64,000 nucleotides of DNA from Actinopolyspora mzabensis (GCF_900101095.1 NZ_FNFM01000002.1:62001-126000); one strand, 5' to 3'. Shown: positions 22,301 to 34,910, numbered from the stretch's first letter. A program made the numbers and translations. Notes: generated from the sequence alone by a model not told the origin.

Positions 22301-23843
22301 GGCCGGAGCCACCACTGCTCGTGCTCGCCCCGGACGGCTCCTGCCAGGGAGATTCGGGGACTTGCTCGGAACTCGGGGCCGTCCCGTAGTCCGGGGATCG
22401 TTCGGAGTCCCCGCGCAACACGATCCGATCGGTTCCCGGACCGCTCCCCGGCACGGGGGTCCGAGCCGCGGTGCTCTCCACAGTGGTCTCGCCGGCCTCG
22501 TCCTCGGCATTGGCGGGCGGTTCGGGATCGACGGGCGGTTGGGGATCGACGGGGGGTTGGGGATCGACGGGGGGGTCCGGGGACGGCTGGTGCTCCTTCC
22601 CGATCGCGGGCAGCACCTGGGTGGGAGGGGCGGCCGCGTCCACCGTCCAGGCGGCGGAGTCCAGGCCGCGTGCACGCTCGGCGTTGTCACCGACGTAGCG
22701 CTGCGCCCACTTCGGAGCGGGTGGCGGCGGGGCGAACGCCTCCGCCGCGTCGGCGGACAGAGTGTCGACGATCTCGCGAATCTCCAGCTCGGCGGCCCAC
22801 CGTTCGGGAATGGCCGCCGCCCCGTGCACCGCCCCGGCCAACTGTCCGGCCAGCGCCCCGGCGATGCTGCTGTCCGCCGAGTGGTTGACCGCGGCGGTGA
22901 CCGCGTCGGCGAACGTGGCCGCCGAGGCCACCGAGGCGAAAGCGATCCCCAGCTCGCCCAGCCCGTGGGACGGGCAGAACTCGATGTCCAGCACACGCGG
23001 ATCGACCGGTCCGCCCTGTCGAGCGGTGAACACGGCCGCGTGCAACGTCCGCAGCACGCCCGCGGGCGGAACGCCCTGTTCCAGCTGCGAGCGGTGGAGT
23101 TCCCAGGAGCGCACCGCGTCCCACAGCGGGATGCCGTTGATGAGTGCGCCGAGCACGTCCGAGTACAACGCGCAGGCGGCGCGGGTCTCGTAGTTCGAGG
23201 TCAGCAGCCACGGAACCCGCGATGCCACCGCGTTGACGGTCCGGGCCTCGCCACTCCAGACCATCACCGGGGCGGTCCACACCAGACAGTCCGCGAAGGG
23301 CTGCTCCTCGGGTGGAACGGCCGAGGGCTGCCCGGAGGTGAGCTGTTCGGCCGGTATCCGGTCGGTCAGCGCCGACAGCGTACGAAGCGCGGGACCACCC
23401 GGGTTTCGGGTGGAGAAAAGCTCCGATCTGCCGAGCAGCCAACCCGTGGGTTCGGGATGACTGCGCCAATAGCCGGACATGGCGTACGGCCAGGGCACAC
23501 CCTGGGTGTACAGCCAGGCCATGTGGTTGGCACGGATCACCTGCAGCGGATCCTGCTCCCCCGTGGCCCGGGCGCGCAGCAGGGCGTCCATGGTGAACAC
23601 CATCAGCTGGGTCAGATCCGTGACACCACCGCGGTTACCGAACACGGGCAGGTTGTCCACGACACCGCGCGGGCCGAGCCACTGCCGGATGGCGGAGGAG
23701 TTCCAACCACGCACCCCGGCACCCAGCGCGTCACCGACCGCTCCGCCGAGCAACGCGCCGCGCAGTCGTTCCGACCAGCTCAACTGCCGGAGCGCACCGG
23801 GGTGGCCGCCGGCCTGGGCGGGTCCGGACTGCCTGTCGGTCAT
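19353..23843 (-). CDS. Tandem ADP-ribosylglycohydrolase-like protein with degenerate metal sites
   Basis: A 1496-residue cytosolic protein; start ATG 23843 has AGGAG eight bases upstream. Domain 1 (about 20-370) and domain 2 (about 835-1180) both show the DraG/ARH fold signature GGA.GDALGAG (Asp38, Asp848). Active ARHs bind two metals through a TDDT-like motif and a C-terminal HSGDSD-like motif. Here domain 1 has TDLT (75-78) and HSADSS (321-326), and domain 2 has TAAT (885-888) and HSGNSS (1127-1132). Domain 2 has lost nearly all acidic ligands and domain 1 about half. The linker (about 400-800) and tail (about 1190-1496) are Pro/Glu/Ser-rich and disordered-looking, with RPETPG hexapeptide repeats and PPVDPQ repeats. 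It may bind rather than cleave ADP-ribosyl groups. Confidence 0.8.
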   Translation of the reverse strand: MTDRQSGPAQAGGHPGALRQLSWSERLRGALLGGAVGDALGAGVRGWNSSAIRQWLGPRGVVDNLPVFGNRGGVTDLTQLMVFTMDALLRARATGEQDPLQVIRANHMAWLYTQGVPWPYAMSGYWRSHPEPTGWLLGRSELFSTRNPGGPALRTLSALTDRIPAEQLTSGQPSAVPPEEQPFADCLVWTAPVMVWSGEARTVNAVASRVPWLLTSNYETRAACALYSDVLGALINGIPLWDAVRSWELHRSQLEQGVPPAGVLRTLHAAVFTARQGGPVDPRVLDIEFCPSHGLGELGIAFASVASAATFADAVTAAVNHSADSSIAGALAGQLAGAVHGAAAIPERWAAELEIREIVDTLSADAAEAFAPPPPAPKWAQRYVGDNAERARGLDSAAWTVDAAAPPTQVLPAIGKEHQPSPDPPVDPQPPVDPQPPVDPEPPANAEDEAGETTVESTAARTPVPGSGPGTDRIVLRGDSERSPDYGTAPSSEQVPESPWQEPSGASTSSGGSGPVGDIADIDHPESTPVPSVDEGIVDSADPLARGYLASPREERSAAPATSQGDPGDGTGERADPLLAPEDTETSAAPRIRLPGVDQLPPLPGSRTTGAPPTETASPELSSVLDSSPDVPWPPKAERPVGQDAAGAVEDEEVATSPEGASQVSEPGGAPFAAPLTSTLDASTAAESGQGAPVAREIAAESDLLVEGDPEQAWPEPTQGRSHATTAAPGRMTGDGPGDQPAEHVPDHPAEYPAEHPADHSADHSAGRPAGHVEPPAEPPREREDSSIESTARPSGGDSASDGDSAAGTPPSGTPSGRGHAIAEDADAAPHSLTERILGCLLGGALGDALGAGITPLSAEEITERHGTAGPGELPEYAGTPGSVTAATQTVLFSTEGLIRACTGHSTSPDAVDPLPELRLAAQRWLYSQGVSWRWALGDLIDEHPEPDGWLVEVPELFAVRSPGSSVYSELEAFGERSAHGEQTAPVDNSTGCGALVRATPAAFWSAEPVEVFEVGVRLASLTHGHPSGYLPAGAFAVIVQQAVLGKGLDEGVWLALQVLETWQGHEDTSAALATAVEVAAEGTPDPERLARRLGGGRSAAEVLAIAVCATLASEDVRGALRLAVRHSGNSSASGAVCGSVVGALLGVGALPMDWLAELELREVVQRMAMDCVAAFDARLRPEENSDASSPASDGEWRRRYPSRSVGESEAGPARPGRPPSIDESPGPLVESADSGGELPAPEVGWRDGGEERVAFDTSVPADPSDSWFDAGQVPSAGTGSGGSTGWTEPGEPEAGTDGAAFGSDAPAGGETGDSFPESDDVRRTHVIPAVSDEAARPETPGRPETPGRPETPGRPDTPGHPESPGRTDVAGYSETTGHPPVPDHPAVTDHPAVPEHPAEPARDSTASDNAGPEFAGALWGGSATPTEGGDRGDDSGSRLRPEAEGRSAGSGEAAPRPQVGRGEREAGSDQSHHPKPAPRRINSVSSGQLDVLDDS
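19765..19834. repeat. 18-bp tandem repeats encoding RPETPG
   Basis: About four copies of an 18-base unit (GGGGCGGCCGGGGGTCTC on the plus strand) inside the C-terminal tail of the glycohydrolase-like gene. A similar shorter array lies at about 22515-22572 (PPVDPQ units). Confidence 0.75.
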
Positions 23844-24159
23844 GAGGGCTGCTCCTGCTCGGTTCGGTATTTCCGGGCCGCGCACCCGGAAACGCTCGAC
23901 ATGGCCGATAACGACGGCATCCGGACACTCACCGGGTGTCCCGTTCCGACGGTCGCACGATCGCGTCGAACGGCTCCAGGAAGTTCACCCGTTCTCGCCG
24001 TTCCACCGCGAACGAGCCGATGACGAACACCCCGGCCCCATCGGTTCGCGCCCGGAAGGATCCGAAGTACCGGGGGTCCGGATCACCGCCACGACCGAAA
24101 GAGTACCAACCGAGCGGGAGCCCGCTCCCACGCTGAACCGATCAGTCCGAGTCCTCGGC
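23844..24159. other. Intergenic region upstream of the glycohydrolase-like gene
   Basis: 316 bases between 23843 and the end of the AhpD-like gene. It must hold the promoter of the giant gene, which I cannot locate, and it contains the coding-like fragment 23929-24141. Confidence 0.5.
23929..24141 (-). pseudogene. Coding-like fragment without a start codon
   Basis: A minus-strand frame bounded by TGA codons (24142-24144 and 23929-23931) reads GLPLGWYSFGRGG, then DPRYFGSFRARTDGAGVFVI and FAVERRERVNFLEPFDAIV. Its aromatic/charged pattern and GC-rich third positions look like real coding sequence. No ATG, GTG or TTG precedes the good part, so it is either a gene remnant or a short gene from an internal GTG. 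I do not recognise the family. Confidence 0.35.
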
Positions 24160-24621
24160 TCACCCCCGGCTCGGCGGCTGCGCGCGCGAGGTGATCGCCA
24201 GCCGGTTCCAGATGTTGATGCCCGTGGCGGCCCAGGTCAGCGCGGCCGTCTCCGACTCGGAGAAGATCCCGCGCACCCGCTGCCACACCTCGTCGTCGAC
24301 GTGGCTCTCGCTCACGAGGGTGATCGCCTCGGCCAGTTCGAGCGCCGCGCGTTCCCGCTCGGAGTACAGCCCCACCTCCCGCCAGGCGGGGAGCACGTCG
24401 AGCCGCTGTTGGGCTATACCCAGCTCACGCGAGTCCGACAGGTGCATGTCCAGGCAGAACGCGCAGCCGTTGAGCTGCGAGGCCCGGATCTTGACCAGCT
24501 CGTACACCTCCTTCTCCACGTTTGCCCGCTTGAGCTCCTCCTGGATCGACTGCTCCAGGTTCCGCATCGCGCGGTAGACCTCGGGAGTCGATTCGGCGAG
24601 ATTCATGCGTTGTTCGGTCAT
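24160..24621 (-). CDS. Carboxymuconolactone decarboxylase / AhpD-like protein
   Basis: 153 residues with the redox motif NGCAFCLDMH (CxxC plus His) typical of the AhpD-like branch of the family, followed by SERERAALELAEAITLVSES. Members act as thiol peroxidase partners or in small-molecule metabolism; the substrate here is unknown. It is divergent from a MocR-type regulator with only 45 bases between starts, so it is the probable target of that regulator. A TAGATT -10 box seven bases before ATG 24621 suggests a leaderless mRNA. Confidence 0.88.
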   Translation of the reverse strand: MTEQRMNLAESTPEVYRAMRNLEQSIQEELKRANVEKEVYELVKIRASQLNGCAFCLDMHLSDSRELGIAQQRLDVLPAWREVGLYSERERAALELAEAITLVSESHVDDEVWQRVRGIFSESETAALTWAATGINIWNRLAITSRAQPPSRG

Positions 24622-24666
24622 GGTGCGAATCTACGAGCTCGTGGGGCGCGGATATGGTCCAGTTCG
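24622..24666. promoter_or_regulatory. Divergent promoter/operator between AhpD-like and MocR genes
   Basis: 45 bases. Minus -10 TAGATT (24628-24633) and plus -10 TATGGT (24653-24658) each lie 6-8 bases before an ATG, so both mRNAs look leaderless. A perfect 10-base palindrome ACGAGCTCGT (24633-24642) sits between them and would cover the minus promoter. Confidence 0.5.
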
Positions 24667-26085
24667 ATGCGTGACAACGGGTCCAGTCCGGATCGAACCG
24701 GCCCGGGTGGAATCGACCTCCACCTCGACCGGCGGGCGAGGGTGGGCAGCAGCGAACTGGCCGCCTCACTTCGAGCGGCGATCCGGGAGGACCGGCTCCC
24801 GGCTGGGAGCAGGGTTCCCTCCACCCGGGAGCTGGCCACCGACCTCGGGGTGTCCCGGGGCACCGTCACCCGCGCCTACGAGCTGCTCGTGGCCGAAGGA
24901 CTGCTGCTGGCCAGGCAGGGGGCGGCGACCGTCGTCGCGGCCACCGAATCCCCGGTCCGCGAGTACAGCAGGGAACCCGCCGTCCGGCGGCCCACCGAAC
25001 TCCGCTGGGACCTGCGTCCCGGCAAGCCGGACCTGAGCATGTTCCCGCGTTCCGCCTGGCTGGCCGCGCAGCAGCGCGCGCTCCGGCACGTGCCCGCCAC
25101 CGAGCTCGACTACGGTCACCCGGCGGGTCATCCGCTGCTGCGCGAGGCGTTGGCCGAGTACCTGGGGAGGGTTCGGGGAGTCCGCACCTCCCCGGAGCGG
25201 ATCGCCGTGTTCGGCGGGTACGGCCAGGCGCTGCGGGTCCTCGGGGAGGTCCTGCTGCGGCGCGGGACGCCTTCGGTGGACTTCGAGGACCCCTCGTTGC
25301 CGAAGTTGCGCGAAATCGCCGAAGAGGTGGGCCTGCGGGTCAACGGTGTTCCGCTGGACGAGGCGGGTTTCGATCCGCGTGGTTCGCACAGCCCCGTTGT
25401 CGTGGTGACACCGGCACACCAGTACCCGCTGGGCGTGACCATGTCCGCGCAACGGCGCACCGAGCTGAGCGGACTCGCCCACAGCGAGGACAGGCTGGTC
25501 GTCGAGGACGACTACGACGGTGAGTTCCGGTTCGACCGCGAGCCGGTCGGGGCGCTGCAACGGCTGGCGCCTCGGCACGTGATCTACGCCGGCACGGCGA
25601 GCAAAACCCTGGCGCCGGGACTCCGGCTGGCCTGGCTGGCGTTGCCGGAACGACTGGTGGAGCCGGTGCGCGAACGGAAGGCGGACGGGGACCGGACACC
25701 CCCGGTGACGGAACAACTCACCCTGGCCGAGATGTTGCGCTCCGGAAGCTACGATCAACACGTGCGGCGCTGCCGAGCCGGTTACGAGCGACGTCGACGG
25801 CGGATCGTGGCCGCGCTCACCGAACGGAAGGTGCGCCACGAGCTGTACCCCGCGGGGATAGCGGCAGGCCTGCACCTGACGCTGCGGCTGGATCCGGAAG
25901 GGCTTTCCGAACAACGGGTGCTGCGACGGCTGCGTCGGCACTCCGTGGCGGTGGAAGGTCTGGCCGAGCACTGGATGGACGAGCGGCGGCGACAGGAGGG
26001 TCTGGTGATCGGCTACGCCGCTCCTCCGGGCCACGCGTTCGGACCTGCGCTGCGAACGTTGTTACGTGCCTTGTCGGAGAGCTGA
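24667..26085 (+). CDS. MocR/GntR-type regulator with aminotransferase-like domain
   Basis: 472 residues. N-terminal winged helix (about 20-90: SRVPSTRELATDLGVSRGTV, YELLVAEGLL) and a fold-type I PLP aminotransferase-like domain (about 115-470). The PLP lysine is Lys313 in TASKTLAPGLRLAW, with VEDDYDGEFR upstream. Members respond to PLP or amino compounds and often regulate the adjacent divergent gene, which here is the AhpD-like one. The frame is open far upstream, but that overlaps the minus-strand gene; ATG 24667 is the sensible start. Confidence 0.9.
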   Translation: MRDNGSSPDRTGPGGIDLHLDRRARVGSSELAASLRAAIREDRLPAGSRVPSTRELATDLGVSRGTVTRAYELLVAEGLLLARQGAATVVAATESPVREYSREPAVRRPTELRWDLRPGKPDLSMFPRSAWLAAQQRALRHVPATELDYGHPAGHPLLREALAEYLGRVRGVRTSPERIAVFGGYGQALRVLGEVLLRRGTPSVDFEDPSLPKLREIAEEVGLRVNGVPLDEAGFDPRGSHSPVVVVTPAHQYPLGVTMSAQRRTELSGLAHSEDRLVVEDDYDGEFRFDREPVGALQRLAPRHVIYAGTASKTLAPGLRLAWLALPERLVEPVRERKADGDRTPPVTEQLTLAEMLRSGSYDQHVRRCRAGYERRRRRIVAALTERKVRHELYPAGIAAGLHLTLRLDPEGLSEQRVLRRLRRHSVAVEGLAEHWMDERRRQEGLVIGYAAPPGHAFGPALRTLLRALSES

Positions 26086-26230
26086 ACCGGAGTTCGAGGG
26101 CACCACGACGAGATCGGGGCGTTGGAACGCGGGACCGGTTCCCGCCGTGACTACGGCAGTACCGCACGAAGCATTATCGAACAGGCGTTCTACCCTGATC
26201 TTTTTCACCGGTGTGACCGAGAGAGGAAAC

Positions 26231-26758
26231 GTGAACGAACAGCAAAACGTAACCGACGAGCAGACCACCGCCGAGCAGGACACGGCGGGGCAGAACGCTA
26301 CGGATCAGGAGGCCGGGGAGCAGGACGCCACCAACCGGGGCGTCGCTGATCAGAGTGCCACTGATCAAGGTGATACGGAGCGGGGTGACACTGACCGGGG
26401 AACCGAGAACGCCGAGGCGAACAACGGCAACGCGGAACAGGGCACCCAGAAAAAGACCAAGGGGCGCAAGCAGACCGGTGCGCGCAAGACACGTCAGGTG
26501 GAATTGACACTGACGGTCAGCGGAACCGCCGAGGGCGAGTGGCAGGCCGATCTGACGCACGCGGGCAAGAAGATCGTGCAGGGACTCCCGATCTCCGCCT
26601 CCTCCGTTTCCAAGGCGGCCGGGGAACTGCACGACGACATCTCGGAAGCGATCGAGTCGGTGCTTTCCGAGGCCCGGCAGCAGCACGAGGCCAGGCTGGC
26701 CGAGCTGGAGGCGGAACTGCAGCGGGTGCGCAAGACCCTGGAAGAGCTGGAGAGCTGA
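26231..26758 (+). CDS. Small acidic protein with a coiled-coil C-terminus, unknown function
   Basis: 175 residues from GTG 26231, which has GAGAGG five bases upstream; the frame is open upstream but unconvincing. Residues 1-60 are low complexity (Gln/Asp/Thr/Glu-rich with repeated ATDQ-type units). A basic stretch KKTKGRKQTGARKTR follows, then a short beta-like segment (VELTLTVSGTAEGEWQADL) and a Leu/Glu coiled coil to the end. No signal peptide. Convergent with rpoC and 145 bases after the MocR gene. It looks conserved in layout, but I do not recognise a function. Confidence 0.7.
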   Translation: MNEQQNVTDEQTTAEQDTAGQNATDQEAGEQDATNRGVADQSATDQGDTERGDTDRGTENAEANNGNAEQGTQKKTKGRKQTGARKTRQVELTLTVSGTAEGEWQADLTHAGKKIVQGLPISASSVSKAAGELHDDISEAIESVLSEARQQHEARLAELEAELQRVRKTLEELES

Positions 26759-26781
26759 CCCCCGTGTGAGCATTTCCGCCT

Positions 26782-26902
26782 CGGTTGCGTAGGGGCGCTC
26801 GGCGGAACCTCTCGCGCGGCTCTCGCTGCGGGTAGGCCCGACATCGGGTATGACTACTCGATGTCGAGGATCCCGCAGCGAGACGACCCGTGAGGTTCCG
26901 CC
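26782..26902 (+). repeat. Dispersed palindromic repeat, copy B
   Basis: Left arm 26801-26850 (GGCGGAACCTCTCGCGCGGC ... CCCGACATCGGGTA), four bases TGAC, right arm 26855-26902 (TACTCGATGTCGAGGATCCC ... GAGGTTCCGCC): an imperfect palindrome of about 100 bases preceded by GGTTGCGTAGG. It starts 23 bases after the stop of the 26231-26758 gene and resembles copy A at 25-154 on the opposite strand. Confidence 0.75.
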
Positions 26903-26938
26903 ACCGGCTCCGCCGAGTAACGCGAGCCGTCACCCTTC

Positions 26939-26977
26939 GAAAAAAGCTCCCTGCTCGGAGGAGACGAGCAGGGAGCC
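26939..26977 (-). terminator. Rho-independent terminator after rpoC
   Basis: GCTCCCTGCTCG (26947-26958), loop GAGGAGA, CGAGCAGGGAGC (26966-26977), followed on the minus strand by seven T. A textbook terminator. Confidence 0.95.
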
Positions 26978-27029
26978 TGGCGACCGGACGGTGCGCCGAA
27001 CACTTCCCGGTTCGGCGCACCGTTTCGCG

Positions 27030-30941
<3,912 letters not shown>

Positions 30942-31033
30942 GTCGGATCTTCTCCCTTTGTTGGGGGTATGCCGGGTGGACGTGGGGCCGGTTCGCGGAG
31001 GCCGCGGTGGGCTTCCGCGAACCGGCGACGAGG

Positions 31034-34000
31034 TCAGTTGACGACGTCGTCGACCGAGGGAGCCTCGTTCTTGGACAGGTTGATGCCGAGGTTGGCCGCC
31101 GCGCGTTCGAGGTCCTCGTCGTCACCGTCCCGCATCTCGATGGCGGCACCGTCGCTGGAGAGCACCTCGACGTTCAGGCACAGCGACTGCAACTCCTTGA
31201 GCAGCACCTTGAACGACTCCGGAATACCCGGTTCGGGGATGTTCTCACCCTTGACGACCGCTTCGTAGACCTTGACGCGACCGAGCACGTCGTCGGACTT
31301 GATCGTCAGCAGTTCCTGCAGCGTGTAGGCGGCGCCGTAGGCCTGCATCGCCCAGCACTCCATCTCACCGAAGCGCTGGCCACCGAACTGGGCCTTACCG
31401 CCCAACGGCTGCTGGGTGATCATCGAGTACGGCCCGGTCGACCGTGCGTGGATCTTGTCATCCACCAGGTGCAGCAGCTTGAGGATGTACATGTAGCCGA
31501 CCGCCACGCGGTGCGGGTACGGCTCCCCGCTGCGTCCGTCGATCAGCATCGCCTTGCCGTCGCCGTCCACGACACGCTCCCCGTCGCGGTTGGGCCTCGT
31601 CGACGACAGCAGACCGGTGATCTCATCCTCGCGAGCACCGTCGAAGACCGGGCTGGCCGTCTTGGTACCCGGCTCGACGTCGTAGAGCTCCTCGGGGATC
31701 TTGCTCGCCCAGTCCGGATCCCCGTCGATCGACCACCCCTGCGAGGCGATCCAGCCGAGATGGGTCTCCAGGACCTGCCCGATGTTCATACGCCGCGGCA
31801 CACCGTGGGTGTTGAGAATGATGTCCATCGGGGTGCCGTCCTTGGTGAACGGCATGTCCTCGATCGGCAGGATCTTGCCGATAACACCCTTGTTGCCGTG
31901 CCTACCGGCGAGCTTGTCACCGTCCTGGATCTTGCTCTTCTGGGCCACGTAGACCCGGACGAGCTCGTTGACCCCGGGCGGGAGCTCGTCGTCCTCCTCG
32001 CGGTTGAACACGCGGACGCCGATGACCTTGCCGGTCTCACCGTGCGGCACCTTCAGCGAGGTGTCCCTGACCTCCCTGGCCTTCTCCCCGAAGATCGCGC
32101 GGAGCAGCCGCTCCTCCGGGGTCAGCTCTGTCTCACCCTTGGGAGTGACCTTGCCGACGAGGATGTCGCCGCCCTGGACCTCGGCACCGATGCGGACGAT
32201 GCCGCGCTCGTCGAGGTCGGAGAGCACGTCCTCGGAGACGTTCGGGATGTCCCTGGTGATCTCCTCGGAGCCCAGCTTGGTGTCACGGGCGTCGACCTCG
32301 TGCTCCTCGATGTGGATCGAGGTGAGCACGTCGTCCTGCACCAGCCGCTGGGAGAGGATGATCGCGTCCTCGTAGTTGTGCCCCTCCCACGGCATGATGC
32401 CCACGAGCAGGTTCTTGCCCAGCGCCATCTCGCCGTCCTCGGTCGAGGGACCGTCGGCGACGACCTGCCCTGCCTCGACCCGGTCGCCCTCGTTGACGAT
32501 GGGCTTCTGGTTGATGCAGGTCCCGTGGTTGGACCGGGCGAACTTCTGCAGCCGGTAGGTACGCCGGTTGCCGTCGTCGTCCATGACCGTGAGGTAGTCG
32601 GCGCACAGGTCCTCGACGACACCCGCCTTCTCCGCGGTGATGACGTTGCCCGCGTCGACGGCGGCACGGAGCTCCATGCCGGTACCGACGAGCGGGGACT
32701 CGCTGCGCAGCAGCGGAACCGCCTGCCGCTGCATGTTGGCACCCATCAGGGCGCGGTTGGCGTCGTCGTGCTCCAGGAACGGCAGCATCGCGGTGGCCGC
32801 CGAGACCATCTGACGCGGCGAGACGTCCATGTACTCGATCTCGGTGGGGGCGAGCAGCTCGACCTCGCCGCCCTTGCGCCTACCGAGCACCCGGTCCTCG
32901 AGGAAGTTGCCGTCGTCGTCGATCGGTGTGTTGGCCTGCGCCTTGGTGTAGCGGTCCTCCTCGTCGGCGGTGAGGTAGTCCACCTGGTCGGTGACCACAC
33001 CGTCGACCACCTTGCGGTAGGGCGTCTCGATGAACCCGAACGGATTGACCCGGCCGAAGGTGGCCAGTGAACCGATCAGACCGATGTTCGGCCCTTCCGG
33101 TGTCTCGATCGGGCACATCCGGCCGTAGTGCGAGGGGTGGACGTCACGAACCTCGACACCCGCACGCTCCCTGGAGAGACCTCCCGGGCCCAGCGCCGAG
33201 AGCCTGCGCTTGTGCGTCAGGCCGGCCAGGGGGTTGGTCTGGTCCATGAACTGGGAGAGCTGCGAGGTGCCGAAGAACTCCTTGATCGCAGCGACGACCG
33301 GGCGAATGTTGATCAGCGTCTGCGGTGTGATCGCCTCGACGTCCTGGGTCGTCATGCGCTCGCGGACGACGCGCTCCATTCGGGAGAGCCCGACCCGCAC
33401 CTGGTTCTGGATCAACTCGCCCACGGTGCGCAGCCTGCGGTTGCCGAAGTGGTCGATGTCGTCGAGCTCGACCGGGACGTCGTTGTCCTCCGACCCCATC
33501 GAGTTCTCGCCCGCGTGCAGCCGGACCAGGTACTCGATGGTGGTGGCGATGTCGTCGTGCGTGAGCACGCCCGAGGTGAACGGCAGGTCGATGCCGAGCT
33601 TCTTGTTGACCTTGTAGCGGCCGACGCGGGCGAGGTCGTACCGCTTCTCCTTGAAGAAGAGGTTCTCCAGCAGCGTCTGCGCGCTCTCCTTCGTCGGCGG
33701 CTCGCCGGGACGCAGTTTGCGGTAGATGTCCAGCAGGGCCTCGTCCTGGCCCGAGGTGTGGTCCTTCTCCAGGGTCGACAGCATCGTCTCGGAGAAGCCG
33801 AACCGCTCGCGGATACCCTCGGCGGTCCATCCCAGCGCCTTGAGCAGGACGGTGACCGGCTGCCTGCGCTTGCGGTCGATCCGCACACCGACGGTGTCGC
33901 GCTTGTCGACGTCGAACTCCAGCCAGGCACCCCTGCTCGGGATGATCTTCGCGCTGTAGACGTCCTTGTCCGTCGACTTGTCGACGGTCTGGTCGAAGTA

Positions 34001-34516
34001 AACGCCGGGCGAACGGACCAGCTGCGAGACCACGACACGCTCGGTGCCGTTGATGATGAAAGTGCCCTTGTCGCTCATCACGGGGAAGTCCCCCATGAAG
34101 ACCGTCTGGCTCTTGATCTCGCCCGTCGTCTGGTTTATGAACTCCGCCGTGACGAACAGCGGAGCGGCGTAGGTCATGTCCTTGTCTTTGCACTCCTCGA
34201 TGGAGGCCTTGACCTCGTCGAATCGCGGGTCGGAAAAGGACAGCGACATGGAGCCCGAGAAGTCCTCGATCGGTGAGATCTCGTTGAGGACCTCTCCCAG
34301 ACCGCCAACGGGCATTTCCTCGCCGGCATCGACCCGGCGCTGGAACCAGGCCTCGTCACCGACGAGCCATTCGAAGGATTGGACCTGCAGATCGAGCAGG
34401 TCTGGTACTTCCAGCGGCTCACGGATCTTCTCGAATGAGACCCGCCTGGGGGCCCCAGGGATCCCCCTCGTGAAGTTGGAAGCTGCAGAGACCTTGGTCG
34501 CGCGGGAGACTGCCAA
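31034..34516 (-). CDS. rpoB: RNA polymerase beta subunit
   Basis: 1160 residues from TTG 34516 (TTG GCA GTC TCC), with AAGGA six bases upstream; a TTG start is also used in M. tuberculosis rpoB. The rifampicin region reads [20 protein letters not shown] then [11 protein letters not shown]: the main resistance positions (E. coli 516, 526, 531) are wild type, but positions 518 and 522 are Thr and Ala instead of Asn and Ser. C-terminus [13 protein letters not shown]. Part of rpoB-rpoC; the usual upstream neighbours rplJ-rplL are 28 kb away. Confidence 0.99.
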   Translation of the reverse strand: MAVSRATKVSAASNFTRGIPGAPRRVSFEKIREPLEVPDLLDLQVQSFEWLVGDEAWFQRRVDAGEEMPVGGLGEVLNEISPIEDFSGSMSLSFSDPRFDEVKASIEECKDKDMTYAAPLFVTAEFINQTTGEIKSQTVFMGDFPVMSDKGTFIINGTERVVVSQLVRSPGVYFDQTVDKSTDKDVYSAKIIPSRGAWLEFDVDKRDTVGVRIDRKRRQPVTVLLKALGWTAEGIRERFGFSETMLSTLEKDHTSGQDEALLDIYRKLRPGEPPTKESAQTLLENLFFKEKRYDLARVGRYKVNKKLGIDLPFTSGVLTHDDIATTIEYLVRLHAGENSMGSEDNDVPVELDDIDHFGNRRLRTVGELIQNQVRVGLSRMERVVRERMTTQDVEAITPQTLINIRPVVAAIKEFFGTSQLSQFMDQTNPLAGLTHKRRLSALGPGGLSRERAGVEVRDVHPSHYGRMCPIETPEGPNIGLIGSLATFGRVNPFGFIETPYRKVVDGVVTDQVDYLTADEEDRYTKAQANTPIDDDGNFLEDRVLGRRKGGEVELLAPTEIEYMDVSPRQMVSAATAMLPFLEHDDANRALMGANMQRQAVPLLRSESPLVGTGMELRAAVDAGNVITAEKAGVVEDLCADYLTVMDDDGNRRTYRLQKFARSNHGTCINQKPIVNEGDRVEAGQVVADGPSTEDGEMALGKNLLVGIMPWEGHNYEDAIILSQRLVQDDVLTSIHIEEHEVDARDTKLGSEEITRDIPNVSEDVLSDLDERGIVRIGAEVQGGDILVGKVTPKGETELTPEERLLRAIFGEKAREVRDTSLKVPHGETGKVIGVRVFNREEDDELPPGVNELVRVYVAQKSKIQDGDKLAGRHGNKGVIGKILPIEDMPFTKDGTPMDIILNTHGVPRRMNIGQVLETHLGWIASQGWSIDGDPDWASKIPEELYDVEPGTKTASPVFDGAREDEITGLLSSTRPNRDGERVVDGDGKAMLIDGRSGEPYPHRVAVGYMYILKLLHLVDDKIHARSTGPYSMITQQPLGGKAQFGGQRFGEMECWAMQAYGAAYTLQELLTIKSDDVLGRVKVYEAVVKGENIPEPGIPESFKVLLKELQSLCLNVEVLSSDGAAIEMRDGDDEDLERAAANLGINLSKNEAPSVDDVVN

Positions 34517-34697
34517 GATGCGTCCTTCCGGGACTCTGAACTGGCTGCAACCGCTTCCGGAGCGTTGGATGTAAGTGTCCGGATAGCACGGCTGTCAAGG
34601 GTGCAATGGCGCCCGCAATCCGGAAAACCCCAGCTCAGGGGTGCATCATCGGGTCCTCAGGCCAGGGAACGGAAAATGCGGGCAGCGCAACGTAGCA

Positions 34698-34726
34698 GTC
34701 TAGCGCGCGTGTCGCCCGCTGTCGAG
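34698..34726 (-). promoter_or_regulatory. rpoB promoter
   Basis: Minus-strand TCGACA (34721-34726) and TAGACT (34698-34703) with a 17-base spacer. It gives a leader of about 175 bases. A second weaker candidate is TTGACA (34593-34598) with TACATC 19 bases on. Confidence 0.65.
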
Positions 34727-34887
34727 AGGGGGCCAGCACTGGCCGCCTCGATGATCACCACATCACCCGCTCGGTCATCCCCTGACTCATCCGCTCCGGC
34801 GTCTGCCGGGAACAAGCGTGACCTCCCGGAGGCCGTGAGTCAAGAGCTCCACGCCGCATCACCCGCCCGACGGAAAACAGGATCACT

Positions 34888-34910
34888 CGACGTGGTTAGT
34901 AACCACGTCG
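34888..34910. promoter_or_regulatory. Perfect 23-base palindrome, operator-like
   Basis: CGACGTGGTTA-G-TAACCACGTCG: 11-base arms around one central base. It lies about 185 bases upstream of the rpoB promoter and 430 bases before the divergent TPR/CHAT gene. The length and symmetry fit a TetR-type operator; the binding protein is unknown. Confidence 0.6.

Noticed and set aside
19422-24023. Several plus-strand frames of 300-620 codons opposite the glycohydrolase-like gene
   Set aside because: Low-complexity translations without start signals; the minus-strand frame has clear domains and a ribosome site.
31007-34276. Long plus-strand frames opposite rpoB
   Set aside because: Same shadow effect; RpoB is complete on the minus strand.
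34703-34720. Third copy of the rpsL/rpsJ leader element upstream of rpoB (GGGCGACACGC)
   Set aside because: Only 11 bases match and they lie in the promoter spacer between TCGACA and TAGACT, so a chance match is likelier.
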